Below, piece after piece: positions 63,501-63,815 of a DNA stretch of 64,000 nucleotides. Made by a program: the position numbers and the translations under genes. Under the pieces are notes generated by a model, which saw only the letters and a program-made list of their open reading frames with translations, was not told the DNA's origin and made no database searches. The DNA lies in the NCBI GenBank assembly GCA_024449915.1, contig JAMZAV010000008.1, forward strand, positions 62,001 through 126,000, given 5' to 3'. Numbering within the stretch: position 1 is the first letter of the stretch; each line of letters begins with the position of its first letter. Source of the stretch: Sweltsa coloradensis (taxonomy: Eukaryota; Arthropoda; Insecta; Plecoptera; Chloroperlidae).

Positions 63501-63815
63501 CACAATGAGGACTTAAATTGTCCATTTGCAAACAGAGAAATCCATTAGTCCTATCATTGAATCAATTAAACTTCGCGCTCGCCATACAGTAGCGGTCACT
63601 AAACTGGAGTTTCCAATGCTGTTTGCTGCATTCAGTGGGTGACAAGGAGCGAAGAACCGGTTTTCCCAACTCACTGCTAATCAGTGGGTGACTATAGCGT
63701 ACAATCAAGAGGGTGTTATAGTTACGATCCCAACAGAATCGTGTGTGAACATGGCTGTGAAGCTACTTACGGGAACATGCTGGCCTTCCACAGATATTTG
63801 GATCCTTCAGAGGCT
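2613..63815 (-). CDS. apolpp: Apolipophorin (apoLp-II/I precursor), about 50 exons, both ends outside the window
   Basis: This is the secreted scaffold of lipophorin, the haemolymph particle that carries diacylglycerol, hydrocarbons and sterols; family members are made in fat body and cut into apoLp-II and apoLp-I. Visible order: N-terminal Cys pair and LPD_N/Vitellogenin_N module (residues about 1-620), cleavage region near residue 711, beta-sheet lipid-binding region (DUF1943/DUF1081-like), a long body of beta-repeat segments recurring as 'TPFE' motifs, a helical region (about 3,230-3,600), then the start of a vWD domain. I chained exons by AG/GT sites and codon phase; all junctions but one agree. 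The sum is about 3,680 codons, on the long side for a family usually near 3,300-3,400, and more vWD sequence is still missing. Vitellogenin or apoB-like paralogues are alternatives, but the order LPD_N, cleavage near 711, long body, vWD fits apolipophorin best. Confidence 0.93.
3715..3844 (-). CDS. apolpp: apolipophorin exon 49
   Basis: It opens EIPEYKRINDLQNYFIASNT and ends SNWLPPFSG across the junction. 'Wtl.Y.YkpctepsnWLPPF.a.A' leads into the vWD domain in the family. Acceptor cattgtag, donor gtaagt, phase 0 to 1. Confidence 0.95.
3845..4319. other. Intron 48
   Basis: AT-rich; nothing recognised. Confidence 0.5.
4320..4544 (-). CDS. apolpp: apolipophorin exon 48 (helix then conserved linker)
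   Basis: It opens VEYLYDYFDVGTKIQSAINF and ends FNETPKFE. 'tkfiFdPEnGlvelEQKLPMsWhaFnetPkF' is a conserved segment before the vWD domain. Acceptor tttctttacag, donor gtgggt, phase 0 to 0. Confidence 0.95.
4632..4741 (-). CDS. apolpp: apolipophorin exon 47 (helical region)
   Basis: It opens KELQDILTEIVTEFKQLLKL and ends KAKELYAK. It is an amphipathic helix. Acceptor tgattacag, donor gtaagt, phase 1 to 0. Confidence 0.9.
4854..4925. mobile_element. hAT-like element remnant
   Basis: The GGGTGTAGCTAGGATTG end and the following G-rich stretch resemble the ends of the other hAT-like elements here. The other end was not found. Confidence 0.3.
4926..6796. other. Intron 46, right part
   Basis: Only the hAT-like MITE at 5729-6057 is recognised. 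Confidence 0.5.
5729..6057. mobile_element. Short hAT-like MITE
   Basis: The left end is CAGTGGCGTAACAACGG. The right end reads, on the opposite strand, CAGTGACGTAACTAGCC. The flanking 8-mers gatttgtt and gatttagt agree at 6 of 8. The interior is G/C-run rich and non-coding. Confidence 0.7.
6797..6985 (-). CDS. apolpp: apolipophorin exon 46 (helical region)
   Basis: It opens FLYQRKSDIVGSPYFARFAN and ends FTIVPFG across the junction. 'tqdldrlYkDiqandwltnikkYskivfdfv' looks like an amphipathic helix as in the family C-terminal helices. Acceptor gtgtttcag, donor gtaagt, phase 1 to 1. Confidence 0.92.
7030..7096 (+). mobile_element. SINE/LINE 3' end with (GAAA)n tail
   Basis: TGTCCTCCTTTGTGAATCAG followed by ttaactgaat and a purine tail; a sister copy at 29370-29435 ends in (TAAA)n. 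Confidence 0.55.
7206..8890. repeat. Dispersed repeat, interrupted by a hAT-like insertion
   Basis: It starts ctaggccgcttcgcgaacg and ends cttcgctcatccaa. The same repeat occurs at about 38147-38865 and 40040-40770. Here a 912-bp element splits it. There is no coding capacity. Confidence 0.8.
7532..8443. mobile_element. 912-bp non-autonomous hAT-like element with perfect target duplication
   Basis: The ends are CAGGCGCGTCGGAAC and, inverted, CAGTGGCGTCGAAC. Both flanks carry TTAAAAAC (7524-7531 and 8444-8451), an exact 8-bp target duplication as made by hAT transposases. A minus-strand frame of 78 codons inside (7952-8188) resembles nothing known to me. Confidence 0.85.
9126..9300 (-). CDS. 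apolpp: apolipophorin exon 45 (His-rich 11-residue repeat helix)
   Basis: It opens IVKDLHVSFMKHVVN, then has four consecutive 11-residue units (9127-9255), each with His at the third place after an aromatic or Ile. 9 of 58 residues are His. Acceptor ttctttcag, donor gtgagt, phase 0 to 1. The 11-residue period is that of lipid-surface apolipoprotein helices. Confidence 0.94.
9301..9853. other. Intron 44
   Basis: AT-rich with a C run near 9370; nothing else seen. Confidence 0.5.
9854..9873. repeat. Run of 20 G (C on the transcript)
   Basis: An uninterrupted homopolymer in intron 44, 18 bases past the exon 44 donor. Confidence 0.95.
9892..10237 (-). CDS. apolpp: apolipophorin exon 44 (helical region)
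   Basis: It opens ELKTLEIDVEEFKTFLNNSY and ends VERLVEKYDK. The segment is long, amphipathic and helical, with few Pro or Gly. Acceptor tcttttgcag, donor gtacct, phase 2 to 0. On the transcript a run of 20 C begins 18 bases after the donor. Confidence 0.94.
10700..10854 (-). CDS. apolpp: apolipophorin exon 43 (helical region, heptads)
   Basis: It opens NGIHETFDESVDSFYESVDF and ends VQDFLDDVR across the junction. Three heptads with an aromatic and a Val seven residues apart mark the start of the helical C-terminal region. Acceptor gtttttctag-type, donor gtatgt, phase 0 to 2. Confidence 0.93.
11292..11473 (-). CDS. apolpp: apolipophorin exon 42
   Basis: It opens ASQSFHTYGRIPDSRNAVFN and ends PELEDEIK. 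'gripDsrnAvFnvWReyeei.vsDiayYLRlNHSRLvtSrL.WRPEl..eik' is the highly conserved end of the beta body. Acceptor accctgcag, donor gtgagt, phase 1 to 0. Confidence 0.97.
12269..12591 (-). CDS. apolpp: apolipophorin exon 41
   Basis: It opens LDLSINGEMKMAGYVFEANS and ends ATVNFTPG across the junction. 'eans.gkYkRsYlPlqvGhtkakl' and the 'LsflrgkYe.kYPqYnikG.v' segment are typical. Acceptor tctctgtacag, donor gtaaat, phase 2 to 1. Confidence 0.96.
12592..13961. other. Intron 40
   Basis: It contains an unrecognised minus-strand frame of 80 codons at 13284-13526 without family resemblance; the rest shows nothing. Confidence 0.4.
13962..14143 (-). CDS. apolpp: apolipophorin exon 40
   Basis: It opens DVTLNARYFSDKKHLFDLNT and ends GSHPATR across the junction. 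'DVtlnaryfsDkkhlfdl.tDLvYSed.yK' directly continues exon 39 in the family. Acceptor tgttgttcag, donor gtaacc, phase 0 to 2. Confidence 0.96.
14144..15436. other. Introns 38 and 39
   Basis: No repeats or RNA genes recognised on either side of exon 39. Confidence 0.5.
14667..14900 (-). CDS. apolpp: apolipophorin exon 39
   Basis: It opens SEKSEDHVELNFAYPRRNFT and ends SIKHPSFRR. 'elnfaYPrRNftvsGyYql' followed by 'SFvwDk......vgasldW' and 'isikHPSFr.DV' are conserved in insect apoLp. Acceptor gtttattag, donor gtaagc, phase 0 to 0. Confidence 0.96.
15437..15682 (-). CDS. apolpp: apolipophorin exon 38
   Basis: It opens DTKRAEVFKLHNKKDFNLTG and ends DLRIINKTT. 'DtKraeVFkLhNkkdFnltGEvkvrT' is a strong family motif. 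Acceptor tctttatag, donor gtaaaa, phase 0 to 0. Confidence 0.96.
15900..15990 (-). mobile_element. tRNA-derived SINE head (degenerate)
   Basis: On the minus strand a D-arm-like GTAACTCATGTGTTACACGAG is followed by GGTTCAATAC, a box-B remnant. It is similar to the copy at 45316-45392. Confidence 0.5.
16267..16482 (-). CDS. apolpp: apolipophorin exon 37
   Basis: It opens EEPLLKTGYSFVEYNQKKFI and ends GLNLPTI. 'tGys.veYNqkkfieGkyrC' and 'iEieN.lhPIGVlYvHqqeysg' are the conserved apolipophorin strand pair. Acceptor ggtgtttcag, donor gtaagt, phase 0 to 0. Confidence 0.96.
16533..17019. mobile_element. TTAA-flanked MITE (piggyBac-like)
   Basis: TTAA lies at both ends, and the terminal inverted repeat is CCCTTTCA with the mirror TGAAAGGG. 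The AT-rich interior of about 480 bp has no reading frame. TTAA target sites are typical of piggyBac-mobilised elements. Confidence 0.75.
17630..17798 (-). CDS. apolpp: apolipophorin exon 36
   Basis: It opens LKNKRFAEVFWPNNTALVKS and ends GKIVYGYK. 'faeifWPnntAl....Y.y.s.d' and 'veLPLatRHlgkivYgYk' are characteristic of apoLp-I. Acceptor gttttaag, donor gtaaga, phase 2 to 0. Confidence 0.95.
18324..18682 (-). CDS. apolpp: apolipophorin exon 35
   Basis: It opens YSKSETGDIKSNLQFEWSAP and ends INFETLTTS across the junction. It includes 'yvsgghisYnSFsnmdgsfntTTPFatvPyvgi', a family repeat unit. Acceptor gtgtgtttag, donor gtgagt, phase 0 to 2. Confidence 0.95.
18993..19191 (-). CDS. apolpp: apolipophorin exon 34
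   Basis: It opens FGANGTVDFPASGDISVLLN and ends AYGTSGE. The 'fGanGtvdfPasgdisvll.lklPp' strand is typical. Acceptor tattttccag, donor gtaagc, phase 2 to 0. Confidence 0.94.
19551..19790 (-). CDS. apolpp: apolipophorin exon 33
   Basis: It opens ISARVGKVRALFDISKARGS and ends DANYNRNDW. The second half is the conserved 'yyknPkk.fkyLtlGvDany' type strand pair. Acceptor ttgcccttag, donor gtaagc, phase 2 to 2. Confidence 0.94.
19915..20035. repeat. Copy of a dispersed repeat
   Basis: It contains the motif TGGTGGAGGTGCC, seen at three other places, and ACATTCTGTATCATCCTCGT, also seen near 8980 and, inverted, near 38000 and 39910. Confidence 0.5.
20340..20482 (-). CDS. apolpp: apolipophorin exon 32
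   Basis: It opens ITSTHPVYSLFAFNGKFLRQ and ends LERFRFASTSM across the junction. 'iTS.HPvys.fa' is a variant of the TPFE-type unit. Acceptor gttgtgtag, donor gtgagt, phase 0 to 2. Confidence 0.93.
20640..20880 (+). mobile_element. Probable LINE/SINE 3' end
   Basis: An AT-rich tail ends in aataaattgaaaaattgaaat, the tailing style of other retroelement ends in the window. No coding part remains. Confidence 0.35.
21376..21546 (-). CDS. apolpp: apolipophorin exon 31
   Basis: It opens IKLSTMNPNGEEVTTVLNIQ and ends YEWIANTK. It is a single strand-rich unit with 'lligREElgLqGdvti'. Acceptor gattatttcag, donor gtacac, phase 0 to 0. Confidence 0.94.
21547..22304. other. Intron 30
   Basis: AT-rich; nothing recognised. 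Confidence 0.5.
22305..22685 (-). CDS. apolpp: apolipophorin exon 30
   Basis: It opens YGIEGAWHYEPTSTFKTRV and ends EDQPLK. 'HTPFESLPSLGG' and 'qTPLqhFKnFkvnG' repeat units mark the apoLp-I body. Acceptor ttgttttag, donor gtgagt, phase 0 to 0. Confidence 0.96.
22930..23201 (+). mobile_element. Probable LINE/SINE 3' end with (CAAATA)n tail
   Basis: The sequence ends in aaacaaatacaaatacaaata after a T-rich stretch with (ATT)n. It is non-coding. Confidence 0.45.
23321..23839 (-). CDS. apolpp: apolipophorin exon 29
   Basis: It opens DVFLISNKLHITTPFESFSE and ends IIIRLNPDTVM. It has several repeat units with TPFESF and TPFATL. Sequons NYT, NLT and NES are present. Acceptor ttttattctag, donor gtgagt, phase 0 to 0. 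Confidence 0.96.
23914..24332. mobile_element. MITE with CAGGGTGCGAATT ends, copy 1
   Basis: The ends are CAGGGTGCGAATTAACG and, inverted, CAGGGTGCGAATTGACG. Flanks GACAAAAC and AACAAAAC agree at 7 of 8, as for a hAT-type duplication. Inside, a unit around GCCCTCGAGATGGCATTAGA is repeated twice. Confidence 0.85.
24391..24954. repeat. Imperfect tandem duplication including the exon 28 donor
   Basis: Two copies start at 24391 and 24722 (tcattagtttctaaac). Copy 1 ends in a degraded version of the exon 28 3' end and its splice donor (pseudo-boundary 24705/24706); copy 2 ends at the real donor. Confidence 0.85.
24955..25260 (-). CDS. apolpp: apolipophorin exon 28 (acidic insert)
   Basis: It opens LGVKVKGESKPQLLEGMNLP, runs through a 19-residue Glu/Asp tract (25132-25188), and ends LYDEFYMK. 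The tract is encoded by GAA/GAG repeats inserted between normal family segments. Acceptor tgttttccag, donor gtcagt, phase 0 to 0. A second copy of its 3' end and donor lies in the next intron. Confidence 0.95.
25132..25188 (-). repeat. Coding GAA/GAG repeat encoding an acidic tract
   Basis: This encodes 18 Glu/Asp and one Ser in 19 residues, from slightly impure GAG/GAA/GAT codons within exon 28. It looks like a trinucleotide expansion kept in frame. Confidence 0.92.
25261..25874. other. Intron 27
   Basis: Nothing recognised. Confidence 0.5.
25875..26078 (-). CDS. apolpp: apolipophorin exon 27
   Basis: It opens ADFRCGWNNLTLGFTGVWHF and ends SVKLADFK. It contains the 'iFTPLEGFEEnglvakliHkeridid' repeat unit. 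Acceptor atcgtttcag, donor gtacac, phase 0 to 0. Confidence 0.94.
26107..26228. repeat. 49-bp tandem repeat, about 2.5 copies
   Basis: Each unit begins tataccaacc and includes aaaccaccatg and cataaaata. Confidence 0.85.
26547..27184 (+). mobile_element. 5'-truncated LINE, reverse-transcriptase C-terminus
   Basis: The frame from about 26550 to 26972 reads LDKVQRLAARRFTGK, then MIEDSGWYSLKMRRRRNRL, then WNKLPAAAVEESKVKSFRK and a stop. This is the usual post-thumb C-terminus of LINE ORF2. An AT-rich 3' UTR and a (TAAA)n tail follow. The flanks share AAATACAAA, a likely target duplication. It sits inside another repeat. Confidence 0.8.
27205..27600. repeat. Dispersed repeat with a primer-binding-site-like motif, copy A
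   Basis: It carries TTTGGTGGAGGTGCCGGGTC at 27480-27499 and aligns over several hundred bases with 30028-30340. The LINE at 26547-27184 interrupts its left part. It may be part of an LTR element. Confidence 0.5.
27721..28090. mobile_element. Palindromic foldback element, divergent copy
   Basis: The left end TCTTCACGAGACATGAATG is mirrored at the right by CATGAATGTCTCGTGAAGA. Internal matches such as CTCTGGAGAAAAATT recur inverted. Confidence 0.75.
28140..28554. mobile_element. Palindromic foldback element, copy 2
   Basis: The arms of about 200 bp are inverted copies of one another: AGTCTTCACGAGACA at the left, AGTGTTAACGAGACA inverted at the right. The centre includes cccgttgcgtcgact. It ends 40 bp from exon 26. 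Confidence 0.85.
28595..28860 (-). CDS. apolpp: apolipophorin exon 26
   Basis: It opens HLKQLTNSMLQFNITTPIQK and ends GKLNPNT. It has two strand units with 'iTTPiqky' and 'vaTPvEflqkv'. Acceptor tgtattgcag, donor gtgagt, phase 1 to 0. A palindromic transposon ends only 40 bp from its donor. Confidence 0.94.
29370..29435 (+). mobile_element. SINE/LINE 3' end with (TAAA)n tail
   Basis: TGTCCTCCTGTGTAAATCAG, then ttaactgaat and a (TAAA)n tail; sister of 7030-7096. Confidence 0.55.
29526..29742 (-). CDS. apolpp: apolipophorin exon 25
   Basis: It opens YNLTAKMSLSSDWTLDES and ends KEYTLAVEG across the junction. 'mvsPFEGykkgqli' is one of the recurrent TPFE-type strand motifs of the apoLp-I body. 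Acceptor cctctcttccag, donor gtgtgt, phase 0 to 1. Confidence 0.94.
30028..30340. repeat. Dispersed repeat with a primer-binding-site-like motif, copy B
   Basis: It carries TTTGGTGGAGGTGCCGGGTC and aligns with 27205-27600. Its left part, acgagaatgaatgagatgcaaat, matches sequence left of the LINE at about 26520. Confidence 0.5.
30860..30935. repeat. (AG)n-rich microsatellite
   Basis: A purine-only stretch built of GA and GAGAGG steps ends in a pure (AG) run. Confidence 0.95.
30936..32054. other. Intron 24, left part
   Basis: Two similar stretches around 31320-31380 and 31660-31710 ('gggacataaaaggt' / 'gggtcataaaaggt') suggest an old repeat; nothing coding. Confidence 0.4.
32055..32295 (-). 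CDS. apolpp: apolipophorin exon 24 (uncertain donor)
   Basis: It opens LHYEDYLIRANGSVYW and runs on to NKYNTNILLQ. Acceptor ttgtcaccag is good. The next exon requires phase 0. Two in-phase ends exist: CAG|ATAAGT at 32070, which lacks GT, and AAA|GTGTAC at 32055, used here. A strong GTGAGT at 32043/32044 would shift the frame into an early stop. Confidence 0.88.
32296..33288. other. Introns 22 and 23
   Basis: No repeat recognised. An 8-base micro-exon candidate at 33047-33054 is discussed in the findings. Confidence 0.4.
32719..32881 (-). CDS. apolpp: apolipophorin exon 23 (phase clash with exon 22)
   Basis: The open frame is NNFESAAHLEWSPKDVIEVQ to FENWKRTSLNG. The '.hLeWsPkd.ievqlqt' pattern directly follows the LPGRTVKG motif in the family, so the exon is real. 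After acceptor ctttctag the frame needs one carried-over base, while exon 22 supplies two. Donor gtaaaa, phase 1 to 2. Confidence 0.87.
33289..33860 (-). CDS. apolpp: apolipophorin exon 22 (longest exon)
   Basis: It opens IESSATWFSGHSISAKGLY and ends KGKFLVCTER across the junction. It contains the 'f.LPGRtvkGkf' motif found in insect apolipophorins. Acceptor attcttccag and donor gtaacc are both good; phase 0 to 2. The next exon does not accept phase 2 (see findings). Confidence 0.95.
34450..34836 (-). CDS. apolpp: apolipophorin exon 21
   Basis: It opens KALGHVDCKIEINTNPDKAD and ends IQEKTPREFD. 'iNtNPdkaddrfkltlqlvfk' and 'lNisvPsFtPmlvsl.i.Ek.prefD' are typical apoLp-I strands. Acceptor tttcag, donor gtaagt, phase 0 to 0. 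Confidence 0.95.
34983..35916 (+). mobile_element. LINE fragment, reverse-transcriptase palm/thumb to C-terminus, disrupted
   Basis: GDNLKLNIDKCKYMIIST, then VTEMKYLGFVIDNELKFDKH, then IIQPQFDYC, then RVHYLALIFINKLLN are typical of LINE ORF2. There is a frameshift near 35060 and one in-frame TGA at 35374-35376 where Arg is expected. The 3' tail is (ATT)n. Confidence 0.85.
36078..36370 (-). CDS. apolpp: apolipophorin exon 20
   Basis: It opens SLKWVEKKDIAQCDVNLEF and ends FNFESSMKYQ. It holds alternating strands with 'tlhvvhGELsLEssayk.fNFesslkYq'. It is separated from exon 19 by 4.7 kb of repeats. Acceptor gcaattgcag, donor gtatgc, phase 1 to 0. Confidence 0.94.
36444..36885. mobile_element. 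Palindromic foldback element, copy 3
   Basis: AGTCTTCACTAGACA at the left is mirrored by AGTGTTCACGAGACA at the right. The arms of about 200 bp are close to those of 28140-28554. Confidence 0.85.
37207..37283 (-). mobile_element. tRNA-derived SINE head
   Basis: On the minus strand GGTGGCTTATATGGTTGAGG (A-box-like) is followed by GGGTTCGAATCC (box B). The 1.9-kb tandem unit starts inside it. Confidence 0.6.
37246..39130. repeat. Tandem 1.9-kb duplication, unit A
   Basis: It begins tgcatacacctcaacc and ends aagcaaacgatcg; unit B follows directly. It contains a GC-rich segment, a tRNA-Lys gene and a copy of the ggccgcttcgcgaacg repeat. Confidence 0.92.
37794..37866 (+). tRNA. tRNA-Lys (anticodon CTT), copy A
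   Basis: The 73-nt cloverleaf has acceptor GTCTTCG paired with CGAAGAC, D arm GCAC/GTGC, T arm GTGGG/CCCAC and a GGTTCGATCC box B. Anticodon CTT sits in the loop CTCTTAA. The first pair of the anticodon stem (27:43) is a T-C mismatch. A T-run follows as terminator. It may be a real gene or a repeat-borne one. Confidence 0.8.
39131..41046. repeat. Tandem 1.9-kb duplication, unit B
   Basis: Nearly the same as unit A, with scattered substitutions and small indels; it ends gcaaatgatcg, 30 bp short of exon 19. Confidence 0.92.
39687..39759 (+). tRNA. tRNA-Lys (anticodon CTT), copy B
   Basis: Identical over all 73 bases to copy A, including the 27:43 mismatch, while the surrounding unit has diverged. 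A T-run terminator follows. Confidence 0.8.
41077..41256 (-). CDS. apolpp: apolipophorin exon 19
   Basis: It opens TYKNTENDKYLNFGLDING and ends NNERIAELSG across the junction. 'Y.Prl.vainneriaeLsG' is a recurring family segment. The 1.9-kb tandem duplication starts about 30 bp beyond its donor gttagc. Acceptor ttcactcag, phase 1 to 1. Confidence 0.93.
41577..41718 (-). CDS. apolpp: apolipophorin exon 18
   Basis: It opens TTHISFMFDTPGSKIKREL and ends ADNKFVAFG across the junction. 'i.f.fdTPGSkikReLsakl' is typical of repeated strands in apoLp-I. Acceptor attcacag, donor gtaagt, phase 0 to 1. Confidence 0.93.
42387..42657 (-). CDS. apolpp: apolipophorin exon 17 (DUF1081-like)
   Basis: It opens SELVVMKGEEEEVQAGI and ends EYKWESTD. 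The stretch around SLDRTLGLNLCLDFHFPNAS matches the conserved 'gplGL.lCyd..lPf' region. I chose the acceptor cttcgtgaag because only it keeps the phase from exon 16; a nearby cag would break the frame. Donor gtaagt, phase 2 to 0. Confidence 0.93.
43192..43374 (-). CDS. apolpp: apolipophorin exon 16
   Basis: It opens VAIDVVGSMGLDAYYASTG and ends DRTDIVSAR across the junction. Amphipathic strands and 'FsLPkdrtdIvSA' fit the sheet region. Acceptor gactttcag, donor gtaatt, phase 2 to 2. Confidence 0.94.
43610..44003. mobile_element. MITE with CAGGGTGCGAATT ends, copy 2
   Basis: The left end CAGGGTGCGAATTGACG is intact; the right end is decayed after CGTCAATT. The internal unit around GCCCTCGAGATGGC occurs twice, but with another spacing than in copy 1. 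Confidence 0.75.
44428..44497 (+). pseudogene. tRNA-like sequence (Lys TTT-like)
   Basis: TAGCCGAACGGTTAGCGC and GGTTCGGATCC resemble boxes A and B, with TTT where an anticodon would be. The stems do not pair well. ACTTTTTT follows. Confidence 0.5.
44760..44834 (-). pseudogene. tRNA-like sequence on the opposite strand (Lys TTT-like)
   Basis: On the minus strand GGCGTAGTGGTTAGTGTTC and GGGTTCTATTCCC act as A- and B-like boxes, with TTT between. A ctttttt run follows, as for its plus-strand partner. Confidence 0.55.
45316..45392 (-). mobile_element. tRNA-derived SINE head
   Basis: On the minus strand GATAGGGTAGCTCATGCAGA and CGCCAGTTCAATCCC are A- and B-box-like. It sits 80 bp past the exon 15 donor. 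Confidence 0.6.
45472..45659 (-). CDS. apolpp: apolipophorin exon 15 (DUF1943-like sheet)
   Basis: It opens EVSYNKTVLFLDTSYIVPTG and ends EGKLRPR across the junction. 'lfLDtsYivPTgiGLPvtLsavGtaavnL' is a conserved lipid-binding sheet motif. A tRNA-derived SINE lies just downstream of the donor gtacgg. Acceptor gcttcctag, phase 0 to 2. Confidence 0.95.
46190..46287. repeat. Low-complexity minisatellite
   Basis: Built of agtaacaaaataacaaag units and agtaagta variants. Confidence 0.7.
46384..46512 (-). CDS. apolpp: apolipophorin exon 14 (start of apoLp-I)
   Basis: It opens AILGMKIFGNDIAYKSLVGD and ends LKQLLSGK. 'Lg.KiFGnDiay' fits the conserved 'vklFGtda.f' strand after the cleavage site. Acceptor aattccag, donor gtaaaa, phase 0 to 0. 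Confidence 0.94.
46598..46798 (-). CDS. apolpp: apolipophorin exon 13 (apoLp-II/apoLp-I cleavage region)
   Basis: It opens VAGRMEGFEHYVETMFGHKG and ends DNNFDNPK. At its centre is EKVRFIRSVPED, which falls at about residue 711, where the family is cut by a furin-type protease to give apoLp-II and apoLp-I. Only a minimal R-x-x-R is present. Acceptor gattttttgaag, donor gtattt, phase 0 to 0. Confidence 0.95.
46673..46684 (-). other. apolpp: Predicted apoLp-II/apoLp-I cleavage motif R-F-I-R
   Basis: The codons CGT TTC ATC AGA sit at about residues 708-711 of the visible protein, followed by Ser. This is the position of the furin-type cut in the family, where a fuller R-x-(K/R)-R is usual. Confidence 0.6.
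46888..47171 (-). CDS. apolpp: apolipophorin exon 12 (end of LPD_N, start of lipid-binding sheet)
   Basis: It opens VGSFVWSHLKNLLSSSIP across the junction and ends FGESINVFE. 'VgsFvwSHLknl.sS..P' closes the helical domain; 'viFspkSylPRSgmlNLTVDLFGeSiNvfE' is the conserved start of the beta-sheet region. Acceptor ttcctctag, donor gtatgt, phase 1 to 0. Confidence 0.97.
47750..47838 (-). mobile_element. tRNA-derived SINE head (degenerate)
   Basis: The minus strand reads GGTTAGGCCGTAGTAGTAAG then TGGTTCAAATCCTA, with a long spacer. Confidence 0.45.
48754..49302 (+). mobile_element. LINE 3' end fragment
   Basis: The frame reads DAPFPRTEAYRLFYLRATRL then WRELPMDLALNMKALDFKKL and a stop at 48906, the common C-terminus of insect LINE ORF2. 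An AT-rich 3' UTR follows to a (TAAA)n tail. Confidence 0.75.
49771..49937 (-). CDS. apolpp: apolipophorin exon 11 (LPD_N helices)
   Basis: It opens RFSCQVDRNYFLEIF and ends HSLQEEEVNQ. The central 'dpEiRIasYLqvMrCPn' matches a highly conserved Vitellogenin_N motif. Acceptor ctgatttcag, donor gtgagt, phase 2 to 1. Confidence 0.96.
50365..50495 (-). CDS. apolpp: apolipophorin exon 10 (LPD_N helices)
   Basis: It opens TEVAMKALGNIGISTPSL and ends IRIDAVEAHR across the junction. 'alKalGNig......l' and 'iRi.AveAhrr' are signature stretches of large lipid-transfer proteins. The acceptor is a plain cttag, the donor gtaatg; phase 0 to 2. Confidence 0.95.
51126..51348 (-). CDS. apolpp: apolipophorin exon 9 (LPD_N helices)
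   Basis: It opens PDLATITIITPLLYHEK and ends SDRLVQEK. It contains the conserved 'l.iasvvh.YC' helix and a second Cys (CKYTNPNC). Acceptor gctgcag, donor gtaatt, phase 2 to 0. Confidence 0.94.
52370..52504 (-). CDS. apolpp: apolipophorin exon 8 (LPD_N helices)
   Basis: It opens KHVLNALPLLGSNAAITVM and ends HEWLFALAFIPR across the junction. The 'l.DALPllGt..ai..m..ii' helix pair is typical of the helical superdomain. Acceptor ctttcag, donor gtaagg, phase 2 to 2. Confidence 0.94.
53098..53234. repeat. Direct repeat of about 135 bp, left copy
   Basis: It contains aagggtcttatctgtctcc and aaaataagctcta. The right copy lies at 53856-53990. Confidence 0.85.
53856..53990. repeat. Direct repeat of about 135 bp, right copy
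   Basis: Roughly nine in ten positions agree with the left copy. Between the copies lies a purine-rich stretch and an unrecognised minus-strand frame of 85 codons. Confidence 0.85.
54244..54481 (-). CDS. apolpp: apolipophorin exon 7 (LPD_N helical part)
   Basis: It opens PISRRVGLAFDHDLT and ends RAEGICSSGK across the junction. Alternating amphipathic helices begin here, as in the alpha-helical superdomain of the family. Acceptor ctgttcgacag, donor gtaagt, phase 1 to 2. Confidence 0.93.
54547..54799. repeat. GC-rich repeat, forward copy
   Basis: About 250 bp, far richer in G and C than its surroundings, preceded by a (GATT)n run. Nearly the same sequence occurs inverted at 57534-57788. Confidence 0.9.
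54800..55957. other. Intron 6, left part
   Basis: It contains one TGGTGGAGGTGCCGGTCC motif at about 55028; otherwise unrecognised. Confidence 0.4.
55958..56637. mobile_element. 680-bp element with 18-bp terminal inverted repeats
   Basis: ATAATAGGGAAGTCTCAC at the left is mirrored exactly at the right. Inner blocks TGACGTCATAACCCTAT (about 56134) and its near mirror (about 56463) form a second inverted pair. It is non-coding. Confidence 0.85.
57534..57788. repeat. GC-rich repeat, inverted copy
   Basis: Inverted relative to 54547-54799, agreeing at most positions. Confidence 0.9.
58224..58425 (-). CDS. apolpp: apolipophorin exon 6 (LPD_N)
   Basis: It opens SLQSTPIIRSTSKCELTI and ends ENEDELEEQ. 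The pattern of a strand with one Cys followed by 'iDCeElHtFqPFSk' fits the end of the N-terminal barrel. Acceptor gttttttcag, donor gtagtt, phase 0 to 1. Confidence 0.92.
59217..59369 (-). CDS. apolpp: apolipophorin exon 5 (LPD_N, conserved Cys)
   Basis: It opens TDVNGNCETSYTLLG and continues with the ISTCTNRY segment. The spacing 'D..G.C.T.Y......S.....K.kdl..C..R' is the conserved disulphide region of LPD_N. Acceptor cgtcccccag, donor gtgagt, phase 0 to 0. Confidence 0.93.
60165..60210 (-). mobile_element. tRNA-like fragment (A-box part)
   Basis: The minus strand reads CCCCGATAGCTCAATTGGTAG, a D-arm-like piece; no box B. Confidence 0.3.
60357..60498 (-). CDS. apolpp: apolipophorin exon 4 (LPD_N)
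   Basis: It reads FSFHDGVIAEICPNTSETSW at the start and MKRFDVDHVAIE at the end. The motif 'xx.G.I..ic......WvlNfKRGILS..Q' is the conserved 'lNiKRgiLs' segment of Vitellogenin_N proteins. Acceptor actttgcag, donor gtctgg, phase 2 to 0. Confidence 0.93.
61078..61122 (+). mobile_element. tRNA-like fragment (box-B part)
   Basis: AATGGTTCGATACCCCGCTGG resembles a T arm; no A-box half. Confidence 0.35.
61273..61397 (-). CDS. apolpp: apolipophorin exon 3 (LPD_N)
   Basis: It opens ISEISLAERAPIYDREED and ends ITEYPLR across the junction. The acceptor is cttgtag, the donor gtcagc, and the phase goes from 0 to 2. The segment is charged and probably a loop; it is joined on by phase continuity rather than by strong motifs. 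Confidence 0.85.
62079..62239 (-). CDS. apolpp: apolipophorin exon 2 (LPD_N, first beta-strands)
   Basis: It starts after cctatttcag with DGKFLYQAETHYKYQY and ends CEGILK before gtaacg. It enters with one base carried over and leaves in phase 0. The alternating Tyr and the following VELEFLTRCEG strand fit the N-terminal sheet of the large lipid-transfer-protein fold. Confidence 0.92.
63002..63053 (-). other. Possible alternative first exon: hydrophobic signal-like peptide
   Basis: An ATG opens MFVTFLSQLILTGLYVL, ending one base into a codon at donor gtaagc, the same phase as exon 1. Spliced to exon 2 it would give a signal-like N-terminus without the Cys pair. It lies between exon 1 and exon 2, so it would need its own promoter. 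No TATA or initiator was identified; it may be coincidence. Confidence 0.3.
63391..63433 (-). other. Exon-like segment FESLMKQLGTLVED
   Basis: It is framed by acceptor gcaatttcag and donor gtaagt and ends in the same phase as exon 1. It can only be entered in phase 0, which exon 1 does not supply. The internal ATG could serve as a start, but the peptide is not signal-like. It may be an alternative 5' exon or chance. Confidence 0.2.
63771..63815 (-). CDS. apolpp: apolipophorin exon 1 (first recognisable; mature N-terminus)
   Basis: The exon lies between a good acceptor (tttgttttgtttcag) and donor gtaagt, and reads EPLKDPNICGRPACS. It carries two bases of a split codon in and leaves with one base. 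Joined to exon 2 it gives CGRPAC, then SPDGKFLY, matching the Cys-x4-Cys then F-x-Y start of mature apolipophorins. It has an acceptor and no start codon, so the signal-peptide exon must be further upstream, probably beyond 64,000. Confidence 0.62.
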